A stretch of DNA of 17,407 bases from JAYEJB01 sp034716415 (GTDB lineage Bacteria > Patescibacteriota > Patescibacteriia > SG8-24): the NCBI GenBank assembly GCA_034716415.1, contig JAYEJB010000020.1, forward strand, positions 1 to 17,407, read 5' to 3'. Under the pieces are notes generated by a model. It was not told the DNA's origin. It ran no database searches and saw only the letters and a program-made list of their open reading frames with translations. A program made the translations under genes and the position numbers. Of the stretch, positions 6,130-11,905 are shown piece after piece (positions within the stretch are counted from its first letter, which is position 1; each line of letters starts with the position of its first letter).

Positions 6130-7389
6130 TTATGGCAGCTCGTTCTGCGTCATCTGTTCCAGTGTCTGCCGTCTGCGGATGAGTCTTGGTTTTCCGTCCA
6201 GGTCGACCATGACTTCAGCCGCCTCGGGAAAACTGTTGTAGTTCTTGGCTGACATGGAGTCGCAGTAGGCTCCGACACCACCGATAAGCATGAGATCACC
6301 GACGGATGCCAATGGCAGTTCCCGCGTCACCGGCACGGACCCGGCGCGCTTCCTGGTCGTGATCAAGTCACTACTCTCACAGCAGTGGCCGACCACCGTG
6401 TATCTGGCCCTGCCGTGACCGATCATCTGCGGCGGACAGATCCAGATCGGGTGCAGCGCGCCATAGAACGCCGGTCGCATGATCTCGGTCATCCCCGAAT
6501 CGATGATGATGAACTTCCGGCTACCCGCTCTTTTGACGTCCTTGACCGTCGCCAGAAGTATCCCGGCGTTCGCCACGAGATAGGCGCCCGGTTCGATCTC
6601 GAGCCGGATATGACGACCGGTGTCGCGACGGAAGACCGACAGGTCGATGGCGTACCGACGAACCGCCTCTCTGATTCCCGAATCCTGCTCGCCGGTCATC
6701 CGATCGACCGGAAAACCACCACCGAGATTGAGCACCGCCACTTCCGAAAACAGGGAAAGCATCTCCACCCCGAATCGGGACGCACGGTACGCGGTGACGG
6801 CATCCGACCCGGAACCTATATGCAGATGAATCCTCTTGACCGTCAATCCGTGCGATTCGGCTATCCTGCGGGCCTCACCGAGCTCCTCATGCCAGATGCC
6901 GAACGGAGCATACGGCCCGCCGACTGTCGTTCCCCTACTGTGACCGTTTCCGAAACCAGGATTGATCCGCAGACCGACATCCGAACCACGGAAGGTCATC
7001 CCATAGACTTCGAGCTGACGCAGCGAACAGGCGTCGAACGCCACCCCTTTGCCAATCAGCTCACCGAGGTTGTTCGGCAGCTCCTGCGTCGTCAGCAGGA
7101 TTCTTCCGGGTTCGACCCCGGCTTTCATCGCCCGAGACGCCTCGAAACCGCTACTCGCATCGATATGAAGCCCCATGGCGTCGAACAGGCGCAAAACAGC
7201 TTTGACGGGATTGGCCTTCATGGCGTACCGCACCGTCAGACCTTCGGTAGGTAGCGTATCGCATGCCTTTCCTGCGGCTTCACGTAGCAGATCTTCACAG
7301 TAGACGAACGTCGGTGTTCCCCATTCCGTCGCGATCCCACGCGACATCAGGCAATCCATGAACGGCTTGATCATCGCCACAGGTCGCAT
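6130..7389 (-). CDS. lysA: Diaminopimelate decarboxylase-like PLP enzyme
   Basis: A 419-residue fold-type III PLP decarboxylase. The start at 7389 is set by AAAGGAG six bases upstream; the longer open frame has no support. Motifs in order: YAMKANP with PLP-binding Lys58, HLHIGSG (189-194; His190), NLGGGFPVD (221-229), EIEPGAYLVANAG (265-276), IDSGMTEIMRPAFYGALHPI (296-315), GHCCESSDLI (334-343; Cys337 region from the second subunit) and GAYCDSMSAKNYNSFPEAAEV (373-393). This is the pattern of diaminopimelate decarboxylase, which makes lysine from meso-DAP in the cytoplasm. One deviation: the usual EPGR is EPGA here, so the Arg that contacts the substrate carboxylate in classical LysA is absent; a related substrate is possible. 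No other lysine gene is nearby. A promoter at 7420-7448 drives it alone. Confidence 0.82.
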   Translation of the reverse strand: MRPVAMIKPFMDCLMSRGIATEWGTPTFVYCEDLLREAAGKACDTLPTEGLTVRYAMKANPVKAVLRLFDAMGLHIDASSGFEASRAMKAGVEPGRILLTTQELPNNLGELIGKGVAFDACSLRQLEVYGMTFRGSDVGLRINPGFGNGHSRGTTVGGPYAPFGIWHEELGEARRIAESHGLTVKRIHLHIGSGSDAVTAYRASRFGVEMLSLFSEVAVLNLGGGFPVDRMTGEQDSGIREAVRRYAIDLSVFRRDTGRHIRLEIEPGAYLVANAGILLATVKDVKRAGSRKFIIIDSGMTEIMRPAFYGALHPIWICPPQMIGHGRARYTVVGHCCESSDLITTRKRAGSVPVTRELPLASVGDLMLIGGVGAYCDSMSAKNYNSFPEAAEVMVDLDGKPRLIRRRQTLEQMTQNELP

Positions 7390-7419
7390 TTCGTTCTCCT
7401 TTCGAAAGAGCGGTGTTTC

Positions 7420-7448
7420 ATTACAGCACCGGCGGCCGAACCGGTCAA
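7420..7448 (-). promoter_or_regulatory. Promoter TTGACC-N17-TGTAAT for the lysA-like gene
   Basis: The -35 TTGACC (7443-7448) and -10 TGTAAT (7420-7425) each match 5 of 6, with 17 bases between. The first bases of the -35 are the end of the T-tract of the upstream terminator. The leader would be about 25 bases and includes AAAGGAG. Confidence 0.6.
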
Positions 7449-7471
7449 AAAAGACCGCCCTCGGGTGGTCT
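7447..7471 (-). terminator. Intrinsic terminator after the Cys-rich mini-protein gene
   Basis: On the minus strand AGACCACC pairs with GGCGGTCT (one mismatch) around CGAG, followed by a T-run. It lies 10 bases past the stop at 7481, which supports that reading frame as a real gene end. Confidence 0.65.
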
Positions 7472-7480
7472 GGATGGAGA

Positions 7481-7675
7481 CTAGCCCCTCTCATCGCCGC
7501 ACCAGGTGCAGTGGCCGTTCTTCTCGGCGCAGTCAGCGCAGTAGGCGCGCTCCTCACCGTTGGTGTCCCGATTGCAGTCCCGACACCTGATCAACACCAT
7601 CGTGCCGATGCCTGCATCCTTGACGCTGATAAGCAGGCCCCTGCCTCGAATCCTCGCTTCCGACAGTCCTTGCAT
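7481..7675 (-). CDS. Cys-rich mini zinc-ribbon protein, downstream frame (probable frameshift)
   Basis: This frame encodes three CxxC pairs, CRDC, CADC and CTWC, within its last 35 residues (about 31-59), typical of small zinc-binding ribbons. Its first in-frame ATG (7675) has no ribosome binding site. The good Shine-Dalgarno (GGAGG, six bases before ATG 7713) belongs to a different, overlapping frame whose N-terminus also contains a CxxC. The simplest reading is one gene, 7713 to 7481, broken by a one-base loss, for example in the GGGG run within the overlap. Restoring one base would give about 77 residues with four CxxC motifs. A terminator follows the stop at 7481. No precise family is recognised; nucleic-acid or metal binding is inferred. 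Confidence 0.55.
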   Translation of the reverse strand: MQGLSEARIRGRGLLISVKDAGIGTMVLIRCRDCNRDTNGEERAYCADCAEKNGHCTWCGDERG

Positions 7676-7713
7676 AGCAGCTTACGCTTCTGCTTTCTGG
7701 TCTTCTTCGACAT
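7591..7713 (-). CDS. Upstream frame of the split Cys-rich mini protein (40 residues)
   Basis: ATG at 7713 is preceded by GGAGG-TATCTG and by an extended -10 (TGGTATGAT), the full set of start signals. The product begins MSKKTRKQKRKLLCKDCRKR, a basic N-terminus with a CKDC pair, and stops at TGA (7591-7593) after 40 codons. The overlap with the downstream zinc-ribbon frame (7675-7481) suggests both are parts of one frameshifted gene. It could be a sequencing or assembly error, a true disruption, or a -1 frameshift; no classical slippery heptamer is visible. Confidence 0.5.
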   Translation of the reverse strand: MSKKTRKQKRKLLCKDCRKRGFEAGACLSASRMQASARWC

Positions 7714-7741
7714 CAGATACCTCCATAGTCCTGCCACCTAT

Positions 7742-7750
7742 ATCATACCA
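7742..7750 (-). promoter_or_regulatory. Extended -10 element TGGTATGAT before the Cys-rich mini gene
   Basis: TG-N-TATGAT lies 28 bases before ATG 7713, immediately after the stop of the propeller gene. No -35 match is seen at the right distance, as is usual for extended -10 promoters. Confidence 0.45.
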
Positions 7751-7752
7751 CC

Positions 7753-9057
7753 TCATTCACCGAACGCTGAATGAACCTCGAACCAACGCCCTATCGGCGC
7801 CTCGAACATATAGAGCGCACCGTTCAGCGTAACGTAACCGGACCACTGGTCATGGGGAGCCATGAAGATATCGGTCCTGGCCCAGTTGCTGACCGGGTCC
7901 AGCTCAAGGAACGGATACCACTTGCGCCCATCCGGCGAGACGATGATGCCGGTCTTGCCGTGAAAACCCTCGACCGGCGTGGTCTCGATGTGAAAGCCAG
8001 CGAAATACATGCCGCCCAGTTCCAGCATACTATACGTATAGCCGGCGTAGTCGTACGGGGCCGGATTCCAAACCTCGGTCGCCCCGTCTTCCCCGAACCG
8101 ATAAAGCGCCAACCCGCGCGCCTGAAGCCGGTCCGGACCCAACAGCAGACCGGAACCGTCAACGAGCGGCACGTGTGCCGTAAAACCTTCGTTCCACACC
8201 TCGCGCCAGGTCACGCCACCGTCTTCGGACATCAACGTCATCCGCGTAAAGTCCCCGACACCGACGAACAGCTTGCCGTCCTGATAGGCGACGTCATGCA
8301 GATGTCGCAGCTTGAATCGCCTGTCGTTCTCGTCATATCTGACCGCGTATTGCGGATACACCTCGTGGAAGTCTACCCACTTTTCCCAGGAATGACCGTC
8401 ATCGGTACTACGGTAGAGAATCGCTTCGTTGTAAGCGTGCAACGCACCCCAAAGTGTACCTTCACCGTCGTCCGCGATGGACCAGAACGTCTCCCCGATG
8501 TCATCGGCCACCCACTCCCAGGTGTCTCCAAGATCGTCCGACCGGAACAGGTAACCCGGATGCGCGAAACCCGCGTAAAGCACGCCCTTGCTGTCAGCCT
8601 GCAGGAATGTCTCGCCCGGATCGGACGTACCGGTAAGCACCCGTCTCAACTCCAGCTCCGGCGACAGCCTCCATATGGCACGAAATCCCCCGTCTTCGAC
8701 CGCAGCCATGAAAAGGTTGCCGCTCGACCGGTCGTAATGGATCTGAAACACGTCTCCGATAGGAGGATTGAACGCGATTCGATTTAGACCCTGTGAGCTC
8801 TTCGGGAAAATCTGCACGGGCGGCAACGGTTCGGGCTCCCGCACCTCATCAGGAAACGGAATTCCGGACGGCTTATCGACAAGATCGATGATTCCGCCCT
8901 GTGGTGATGGAGCGAGCAACGTCGGCCTTAAGATTTCCGATTCGCTTGTCTCCCCGGGTGTTTCTGCTCCGTTCCTGACCAGCAATAAGACCAGCGCCAG
9001 CAGTACGGCGACGATAATCACGATCACCTTATAGTTCTTGAGCTTGGATATATCCAT
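7753..9057 (-). CDS. Membrane-anchored Asp-box (BNR/sialidase-fold) beta-propeller protein
   Basis: A 434-residue protein with one N-terminal membrane helix (residues 11-27) and no cleavage site, so it is probably anchored with its body outside the membrane. A Pro-rich linker (about 45-85) leads to a beta-rich domain with Asp-box motifs S-x-D-x-G-x-x-W at 173-180, 217-224 and 277-284, plus a shortened one (SPDGRKW, 374-380). Asp-boxes mark sialidase/Vps10/YCF48-type propeller folds. The catalytic Arg triad and Tyr/Glu of sialidases are not recognisable, so I do not call an enzyme; ligand or glycan binding is only inference. The gene lacks a Shine-Dalgarno, and an extended -10 lies 8 bases before the ATG, suggesting a leaderless mRNA. 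Confidence 0.8.
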   Translation of the reverse strand: MDISKLKNYKVIVIIVAVLLALVLLLVRNGAETPGETSESEILRPTLLAPSPQGGIIDLVDKPSGIPFPDEVREPEPLPPVQIFPKSSQGLNRIAFNPPIGDVFQIHYDRSSGNLFMAAVEDGGFRAIWRLSPELELRRVLTGTSDPGETFLQADSKGVLYAGFAHPGYLFRSDDLGDTWEWVADDIGETFWSIADDGEGTLWGALHAYNEAILYRSTDDGHSWEKWVDFHEVYPQYAVRYDENDRRFKLRHLHDVAYQDGKLFVGVGDFTRMTLMSEDGGVTWREVWNEGFTAHVPLVDGSGLLLGPDRLQARGLALYRFGEDGATEVWNPAPYDYAGYTYSMLELGGMYFAGFHIETTPVEGFHGKTGIIVSPDGRKWYPFLELDPVSNWARTDIFMAPHDQWSGYVTLNGALYMFEAPIGRWFEVHSAFGE

Positions 9058-9065
9058 ATACCGCT

Positions 9066-9074
9066 ATCATAGCA
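9066..9074 (-). promoter_or_regulatory. Extended -10 TGCTATGAT placed for a leaderless transcript
   Basis: The TATGAT hexamer is at 9066-9071, 8 bases before ATG 9057, so transcription would start at about the start codon. The surrounding 15-mer TTTTCTGCTATGATA recurs exactly in the promoter at 9648-9662. Confidence 0.5.
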
Positions 9075-9130
9075 GAAAAGTGAGAGAGTGAGAGAGCGTG
9101 ACAAAGCGGGAGGCAATGGCCTCTTCTTTC

Positions 9131-9242
9131 TTGTCATTGCGCCCCGCCTGTGGCGGGAAGGAGCGGAGCGACGCGGCAATCTCGACAGGATTGCTTCGCG
9201 CTCGCTTCCCGCCACATATCTTTAAATCAGAGAGGGTGGGAC
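9131..9242. repeat. Interspersed palindromic repeat, copy A (inverted relative to copy B)
   Basis: The left end reads TTGTCATTGCG. An 11-base perfect inverted repeat (9150-9160 with 9205-9215, GTGGCGGGAAG) encloses a core hairpin GCAATC-N7-GATTGC. Positions 9150-9197, read on the minus strand, match copy B 10833-10880 at 46 of 48 bases. The right end lacks the TTGTCATTGCG terminus, so this copy is truncated or rearranged. It fills the gap between the propeller and CxxC genes; no gene is in it, and open frames here only translate the repeat. Such elements are common, often numerous, in Patescibacteria. Confidence 0.8.
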
Positions 9243-9267
9243 AATACGTCCCGTCCAGGGCCTGCAC

Positions 9268-9303
9268 AAATCAAAAGACCACCCCTTGCGGAGCGGTCTT
9301 TTT
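9268..9303 (-). terminator. Intrinsic terminator after the CxxC zinc-ribbon gene
   Basis: An 11-base-pair stem (9275-9285 with 9290-9300, two G-U pairs on the minus strand) is followed on the minus strand by TTGATTTGT. It lies about 10 bases past the stop at 9310. Confidence 0.7.
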
Positions 9304-9309
9304 GTACTC

Positions 9310-9507
9310 TTAGTACCTGTCCCTGCGGAAGTTCTGCCTCCGCTGCCTGTTACAGTCCCGGCAGTACACCGGCCTGTCGTTCTTCGGCTCAAAAGGGAGT
9401 TCGTTGATCTCAGCCTCACAATCGGCGCACTTAAGGCCCATCGCAGAGACATCGAACATCTGGCGCGGGGCAAAACCACCGCCGCCCTGACGTGAATCGA
9501 AAGCCAT
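9310..9507 (-). CDS. CxxC...CxxC mini zinc-ribbon protein
   Basis: A 65-residue protein with a Gly-rich N-terminal stretch (about 9-12) and one C-terminal zinc ribbon: CADC, 18 residues, then CRDC, with LPFEP and RPVYCRDCNRQRR in between and after. This matches the CxxC-x17-CxxC type of domain (C-x-x-C, PFxPxxxRPVYCRxC), with one extra residue in the spacer. The basic tail RRQNFRRDRY suits nucleic-acid binding, which is inference. I start at ATG 9507 (MAFDSRQ), since MAF is a usual beginning for this family. A longer frame from TTG 9540 would run through a perfect palindrome. A strong promoter 142 bases upstream leaves a long structured leader. Confidence 0.75.
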   Translation of the reverse strand: MAFDSRQGGGGFAPRQMFDVSAMGLKCADCEAEINELPFEPKNDRPVYCRDCNRQRRQNFRRDRY

Positions 9508-9641
9508 ATTTGATGCTTCTGTCCGTGATTTCACGGACAACTTTTATTTAAGCGACCTTTCTCGGAGTCGCCGCTCGTAGCCTTCGATCCGTACGCTTAT
9601 TACGACGTGTGATGTCTAGCCCGTTTACGTCTAACCGATAA
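9508..9641 (-). other. Long structured 5' leader of the CxxC protein mRNA
   Basis: From the expected start site near 9641 to the ATG at 9507 there are about 133 bases with three possible hairpins on the minus strand. The first is CCCGTT with AACGGG near the 5' end (about 9619-9644). The second is GCGAC with GTCGC, with a bulge extension (about 9554-9573). The third is a perfect 9-base-pair hairpin, 9520-9539 (TGTCCGTGA-AA-TCACGGACA), ending 12 bases before the ATG. No known riboswitch class is recognised. The palindrome could instead be an operator. No convincing ORF with a start codon is present in the leader. Confidence 0.45.
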
Positions 9642-9648
9642 CGGGAGT

Positions 9649-9677
9649 ATCATAGCAGAAAACCCCTTATCTGTCAA
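9649..9677 (-). promoter_or_regulatory. Strong promoter TTGACA-N17-TATGAT for the CxxC gene
   Basis: A perfect -35 TTGACA (9672-9677), 17-base spacer and extended -10 TGC-TATGAT (hexamer 9649-9654). It is the best promoter in the window by match to sigma70 consensus. Confidence 0.75.
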
Positions 9678-9704
9678 TACTGCGGGGCGCGAAGTCGTCA
9701 GACC

Positions 9705-9710
9705 TAATAT
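9705..9710 (+). promoter_or_regulatory. Possible -10 TAATAT for a leaderless YgjP-family mRNA
   Basis: TAATAT lies 9 bases before ATG 9720, and there is no Shine-Dalgarno in between. No -35 is seen, so confidence is low. Confidence 0.3.
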
Positions 9711-9719
9711 CGTGGTCTC

Positions 9720-10262
9720 ATGAGCACCGAAGAAATCCAATATACCGAACGTCCTTCCACCCGTGCCAGGAATCTGGGCCTTACGGTCTATCCTGACCGG
9801 CGGGTGGTGGTTACTGTCCCGCAGGGCACGCCGCCGAGGGTGGTATCGGATTATGTGGCAGGCAACACGGAATGGGTAGCGCGCCGACTGAAGGAGTTGG
9901 AGAAATATGAGGGTTGTGTCGGTCTGCCCGGCGGCCGTCGGGATTATCTGAAACACAAGGAACGGGCGCGTTCGTTCGTGCATTCGCGACTCGGGATGTA
10001 CAACAATTATTACCGTTTGCCGTATAATCGTGTCTCCATCAAGAACCTGAAAAGTGCCTGGGGAAGCTGTTCGGAGCTCGGAAACCTGAATTATAACTAC
10101 AAGCTGGTTCATCTGCCGGAACCGCTCGCCGAATATATCGTCGTGCATGAATTATGCCATCTGGCGGAGTTCAACCATTCGAAGAGGTTCTGGATGTTGG
10201 TAGCGCACGCGATTCCGGATCATAAAGTGCGCCGCAAAACTCTCCGGAAATATCTGATGTGA
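9720..10262 (+). CDS. YgjP-family (DUF45/SprT-like) zinc metallopeptidase
   Basis: A 180-residue cytoplasmic protein of the YgjP/DUF45 family, often annotated as M48-like metallopeptidase. The N-terminal part carries the RNLGLTVYPDRRVVVTVPQGTP strand pair (about 17-38) and WVARRLKELEK (52-62). The core has KSAWGSCSELGNLNYNYKLVHLP (111-133), then the zinc site VVHELCHLAEFNHSKRFW (141-158), with His143, Glu144 and His147 of HExxH and a third ligand His153. All catalytic residues are intact. E. coli YgjP has been assigned UTP pyrophosphatase activity; whether that holds here is unknown. The GreA gene begins one base after its stop, so the two are cotranscribed and probably translationally coupled. 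Confidence 0.9.
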   Translation: MSTEEIQYTERPSTRARNLGLTVYPDRRVVVTVPQGTPPRVVSDYVAGNTEWVARRLKELEKYEGCVGLPGGRRDYLKHKERARSFVHSRLGMYNNYYRLPYNRVSIKNLKSAWGSCSELGNLNYNYKLVHLPEPLAEYIVVHELCHLAEFNHSKRFWMLVAHAIPDHKVRRKTLRKYLM

Positions 10263-10263
10263 T

Positions 10264-10767
10264 ATGCGTCTACCGAAAAGAAAATCTGAAATGAACCGCA
10301 GGCATGACGGACAAGATGATTATCTGACTCCGGAAGCGCTTCGTAAGATTAAAGATGAGCTCCGACGACATGAACGGACCCGACCCAAGGTGGTCGAAGA
10401 CCTCTCCGAGGCGCGTGAGCTGGGAGACCTGTCGGAGAATGCGGCCTATCAACACGCCAAGGGTCGGTTGGCGGGTATCGACCGACGTATGTTCATCCTT
10501 AAGGAGAAGATCAAGAACGCCGTCATCATCGAGGCGGGTCCTGATCCCGAAGGGCGTGTCAGGATCGGGTCGCGTGTCGCGGTAGAAGTGAACGGCAAGA
10601 AGAAAGAATTCCTGATGACCGGCACACAGGAAGCCGATCCGAGCACCGGCCGCATCTCACACAAGTCACCGGTCGGATCGAAGCTCGTGGGATTACGAGC
10701 CGGCGAGACCGCCACCGTGAAAGTCAGCGACAGAGACGTCGAGTATTCCGTATTGGAGGTGTCGTGA
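10264..10767 (+). CDS. greA: Transcription elongation factor GreA
   Basis: A 167-residue Gre factor. The N-terminal coiled coil (about 20-88) begins YLTPEALRKIKDELRRHERTRPK and has the acidic tip EARELGDLSENAAY, with Asp55 and Glu58 matching the two acidic residues that position Mg2+ in the RNA polymerase secondary channel. The C-terminal FKBP-like domain shows RIGSRVAVEV (100-109) and ISHKSPVGSKLVGLRAGE (131-148). It rescues backtracked polymerase by stimulating transcript cleavage. About 9 residues at the N-terminus are extra compared with typical GreA; ATG 10291 (MNRRHDG) is an alternative start, but neither has a clear Shine-Dalgarno. It sits directly behind the YgjP-family gene in one operon. 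Confidence 0.93.
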   Translation: MRLPKRKSEMNRRHDGQDDYLTPEALRKIKDELRRHERTRPKVVEDLSEARELGDLSENAAYQHAKGRLAGIDRRMFILKEKIKNAVIIEAGPDPEGRVRIGSRVAVEVNGKKKEFLMTGTQEADPSTGRISHKSPVGSKLVGLRAGETATVKVSDRDVEYSVLEVS

Positions 10768-10792
10768 TTCAATGAAAAGCTAACTATCCCTG

Positions 10793-10935
10793 TTTGTCAT
10801 TGCGAGCGGAGCGCCTGCCTGCCGGCAGGCAGGAAGCAATCCCGTCGAGATTGCCGCGTCGCTCCACTCCTTCCCGCCACATATATCTAATCTGGAGAAA
10901 GCGGGACCCCGCTGTCGGCGGGGCGCAATGACAAA
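10793..10935. repeat. Interspersed palindromic repeat, copy B, with 12-base terminal inverted repeats
   Basis: The 143-base element is bounded by TTTGTCATTGCG (10793-10804) and its exact inverse CGCAATGACAAA (10924-10935), like a MITE. Inside are a perfect 20-base palindrome (10814-10833, CCTGCCTGCC with its complement), the core hairpin GCAATC-N7-GATTGC and the arm CTTCCCGCCACATAT also seen in copy A. It follows greA directly and may also serve as a transcription barrier. No transposase is encoded. Confidence 0.85.
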
Positions 10936-11005
10936 AAAAAGGAACCCCCTTCCTGCCCCTTCTCCCGCTCTTCCCGCTCCTCCCGCTAGTGCACGATTCC
11001 CGCCC
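10936..11005. repeat. Pyrimidine-rich tract next to repeat copy B
   Basis: The tract holds loose repeats of TCCCGCTC (about 10957-10987). A related purine/pyrimidine-skewed tract flanks the corresponding side of copy A (about 9080-9115, read on the minus strand). No gene is in it. Confidence 0.4.
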
Positions 11006-11009
11006 CCCA

Positions 11010-11846
11010 TCACCTCAATATCCTCTCGAACCAACCCATGTTGGACGTGACTATATACGAACCGAGCGTCATTATCTCATCGGCGCCGTGAACGACGACA
11101 TGGTCGAGGTCGCGTCCGGCGATGTAACCGGCTTCCCAGACCGCGGCGAGTACGCGCTCGTCGTGCAAACCGAACGGGTAGGCTAAGACGTCGCCCGGCA
11201 CACCGAGTTTCTCCTGAATCGTCGCGCGACTCCCCTGTAGTTCACTGATCAACTCTTCGTCGGACGACTTGGTCAGGAACGGATGGTAAACGGTGTGCGA
11301 ACCGATCTCCATCCCGGCGTCACGCATCTCGGCGAGTTGTTCCCAGGTGACATAGCCCGGACGGTTCGGCGCGTTAGTGAAGACGAAGAACGTCGCGGTG
11401 AAGCCGTATTCCTTCAGAAGCGGCAGTGCTTCGGTGTATTGGGTGTCGCGCCCGTCATCGAAAGTGATGACGACCGGTCTTTCGGGCAACGGTTTGCCTT
11501 CGGAGAACGCAGCCGCGATGTCGGATATCGGAATTGATTCGAAACCCTCTTCTTGAAGATAGGCTAACTGAGCTTCGAACACTTCCGGCGTGACCTCATA
11601 CTGTCGATCCGCCGCCGACAACCCCGCCTTCGGTTCACGAATATGATGATAGACCAGGATCGGCACAGTCACCTCTTCCGGAATCTCGACCGGAAGGGTC
11701 TCTCCCGTCAATTCCAACCCATGCTCCTCGATCTCATGCACGATGCTCTCCGATTCCGGCTTACTAAAGAAAGGCAGTACCAGGAACACGATGGCCAGCA
11801 TGAACACGCCACCAAACCCAAATTGCATTTTCCTGCTCGTCTGCAT
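11010..11846 (-). CDS. Membrane-anchored polysaccharide deacetylase (NodB/CE4)
   Basis: A 278-residue protein with an N-terminal membrane helix (about 10-27), so the catalytic domain is exported. The NodB homology domain has all main motifs: ILVYHHI (63-69), VVITFDDGRDTQY (125-137) with the catalytic base Asp130 and metal ligand Asp131, IGSHTVYHPF (181-190) with metal ligands His184 and His188, and LAYPFG (221-226). Such enzymes remove N-acetyl groups from peptidoglycan, chitin-like or biofilm polysaccharides. The substrate cannot be told here; wall remodelling is the natural guess. There is no Shine-Dalgarno; a TAAAAT box six bases before the ATG suggests a leaderless mRNA. The 3' end abuts the pyrimidine tract of repeat copy B, and no separate terminator was found. 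Confidence 0.9.
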   Translation of the reverse strand: MQTSRKMQFGFGGVFMLAIVFLVLPFFSKPESESIVHEIEEHGLELTGETLPVEIPEEVTVPILVYHHIREPKAGLSAADRQYEVTPEVFEAQLAYLQEEGFESIPISDIAAAFSEGKPLPERPVVITFDDGRDTQYTEALPLLKEYGFTATFFVFTNAPNRPGYVTWEQLAEMRDAGMEIGSHTVYHPFLTKSSDEELISELQGSRATIQEKLGVPGDVLAYPFGLHDERVLAAVWEAGYIAGRDLDHVVVHGADEIMTLGSYIVTSNMGWFERILR

Positions 11847-11852
11847 GCGGAT

Positions 11853-11858
11853 ATTTTA
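11853..11858 (-). promoter_or_regulatory. -10 TAAAAT for a leaderless NodB mRNA
   Basis: The hexamer ends 6 bases before ATG 11846. Seventeen bases further upstream is the T-run of the preceding terminator, in the -35 position. Confidence 0.45.
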
Positions 11859-11873
11859 CCCTCAACGGCCGAT

Positions 11874-11899
11874 ATAAAAAAGGAGCCTCGTAGGGCTCC
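11874..11899 (-). terminator. Intrinsic terminator after the 396-residue unknown gene
   Basis: GGAGCC pairs with GGCTCC around CTACGA, followed on the minus strand by TTTTTTTAT. It lies 7 bases past the stop at 11906. Confidence 0.85.
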
Positions 11900-11905
11900 G
11901 TGTGT

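Noticed and set aside
6385..7254. A 289-residue open frame on the plus strand
   Set aside because: It is the antisense of the lysA-like gene.
7771..8787. A 338-residue open frame on the plus strand
   Set aside because: It is the antisense of the Asp-box propeller gene, whose motifs and membrane helix show the minus strand is coding.
7753..9057. Active sialidase
   Set aside because: Asp-boxes are present, but the catalytic Arg triad and Tyr/Glu pair cannot be recognised, so only the fold is claimed.
9098..9313. Open frame of 71 residues on the plus strand
   Set aside because: It is the translation of repeat copy A plus the terminator of the CxxC gene, with no start signals.
10780..11034. 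Open frame of 84 residues on the minus strand
   Set aside because: It only translates palindromic repeat copy B and its pyrimidine-rich tail; the similar peptide from 9098-9313 translates copy A.
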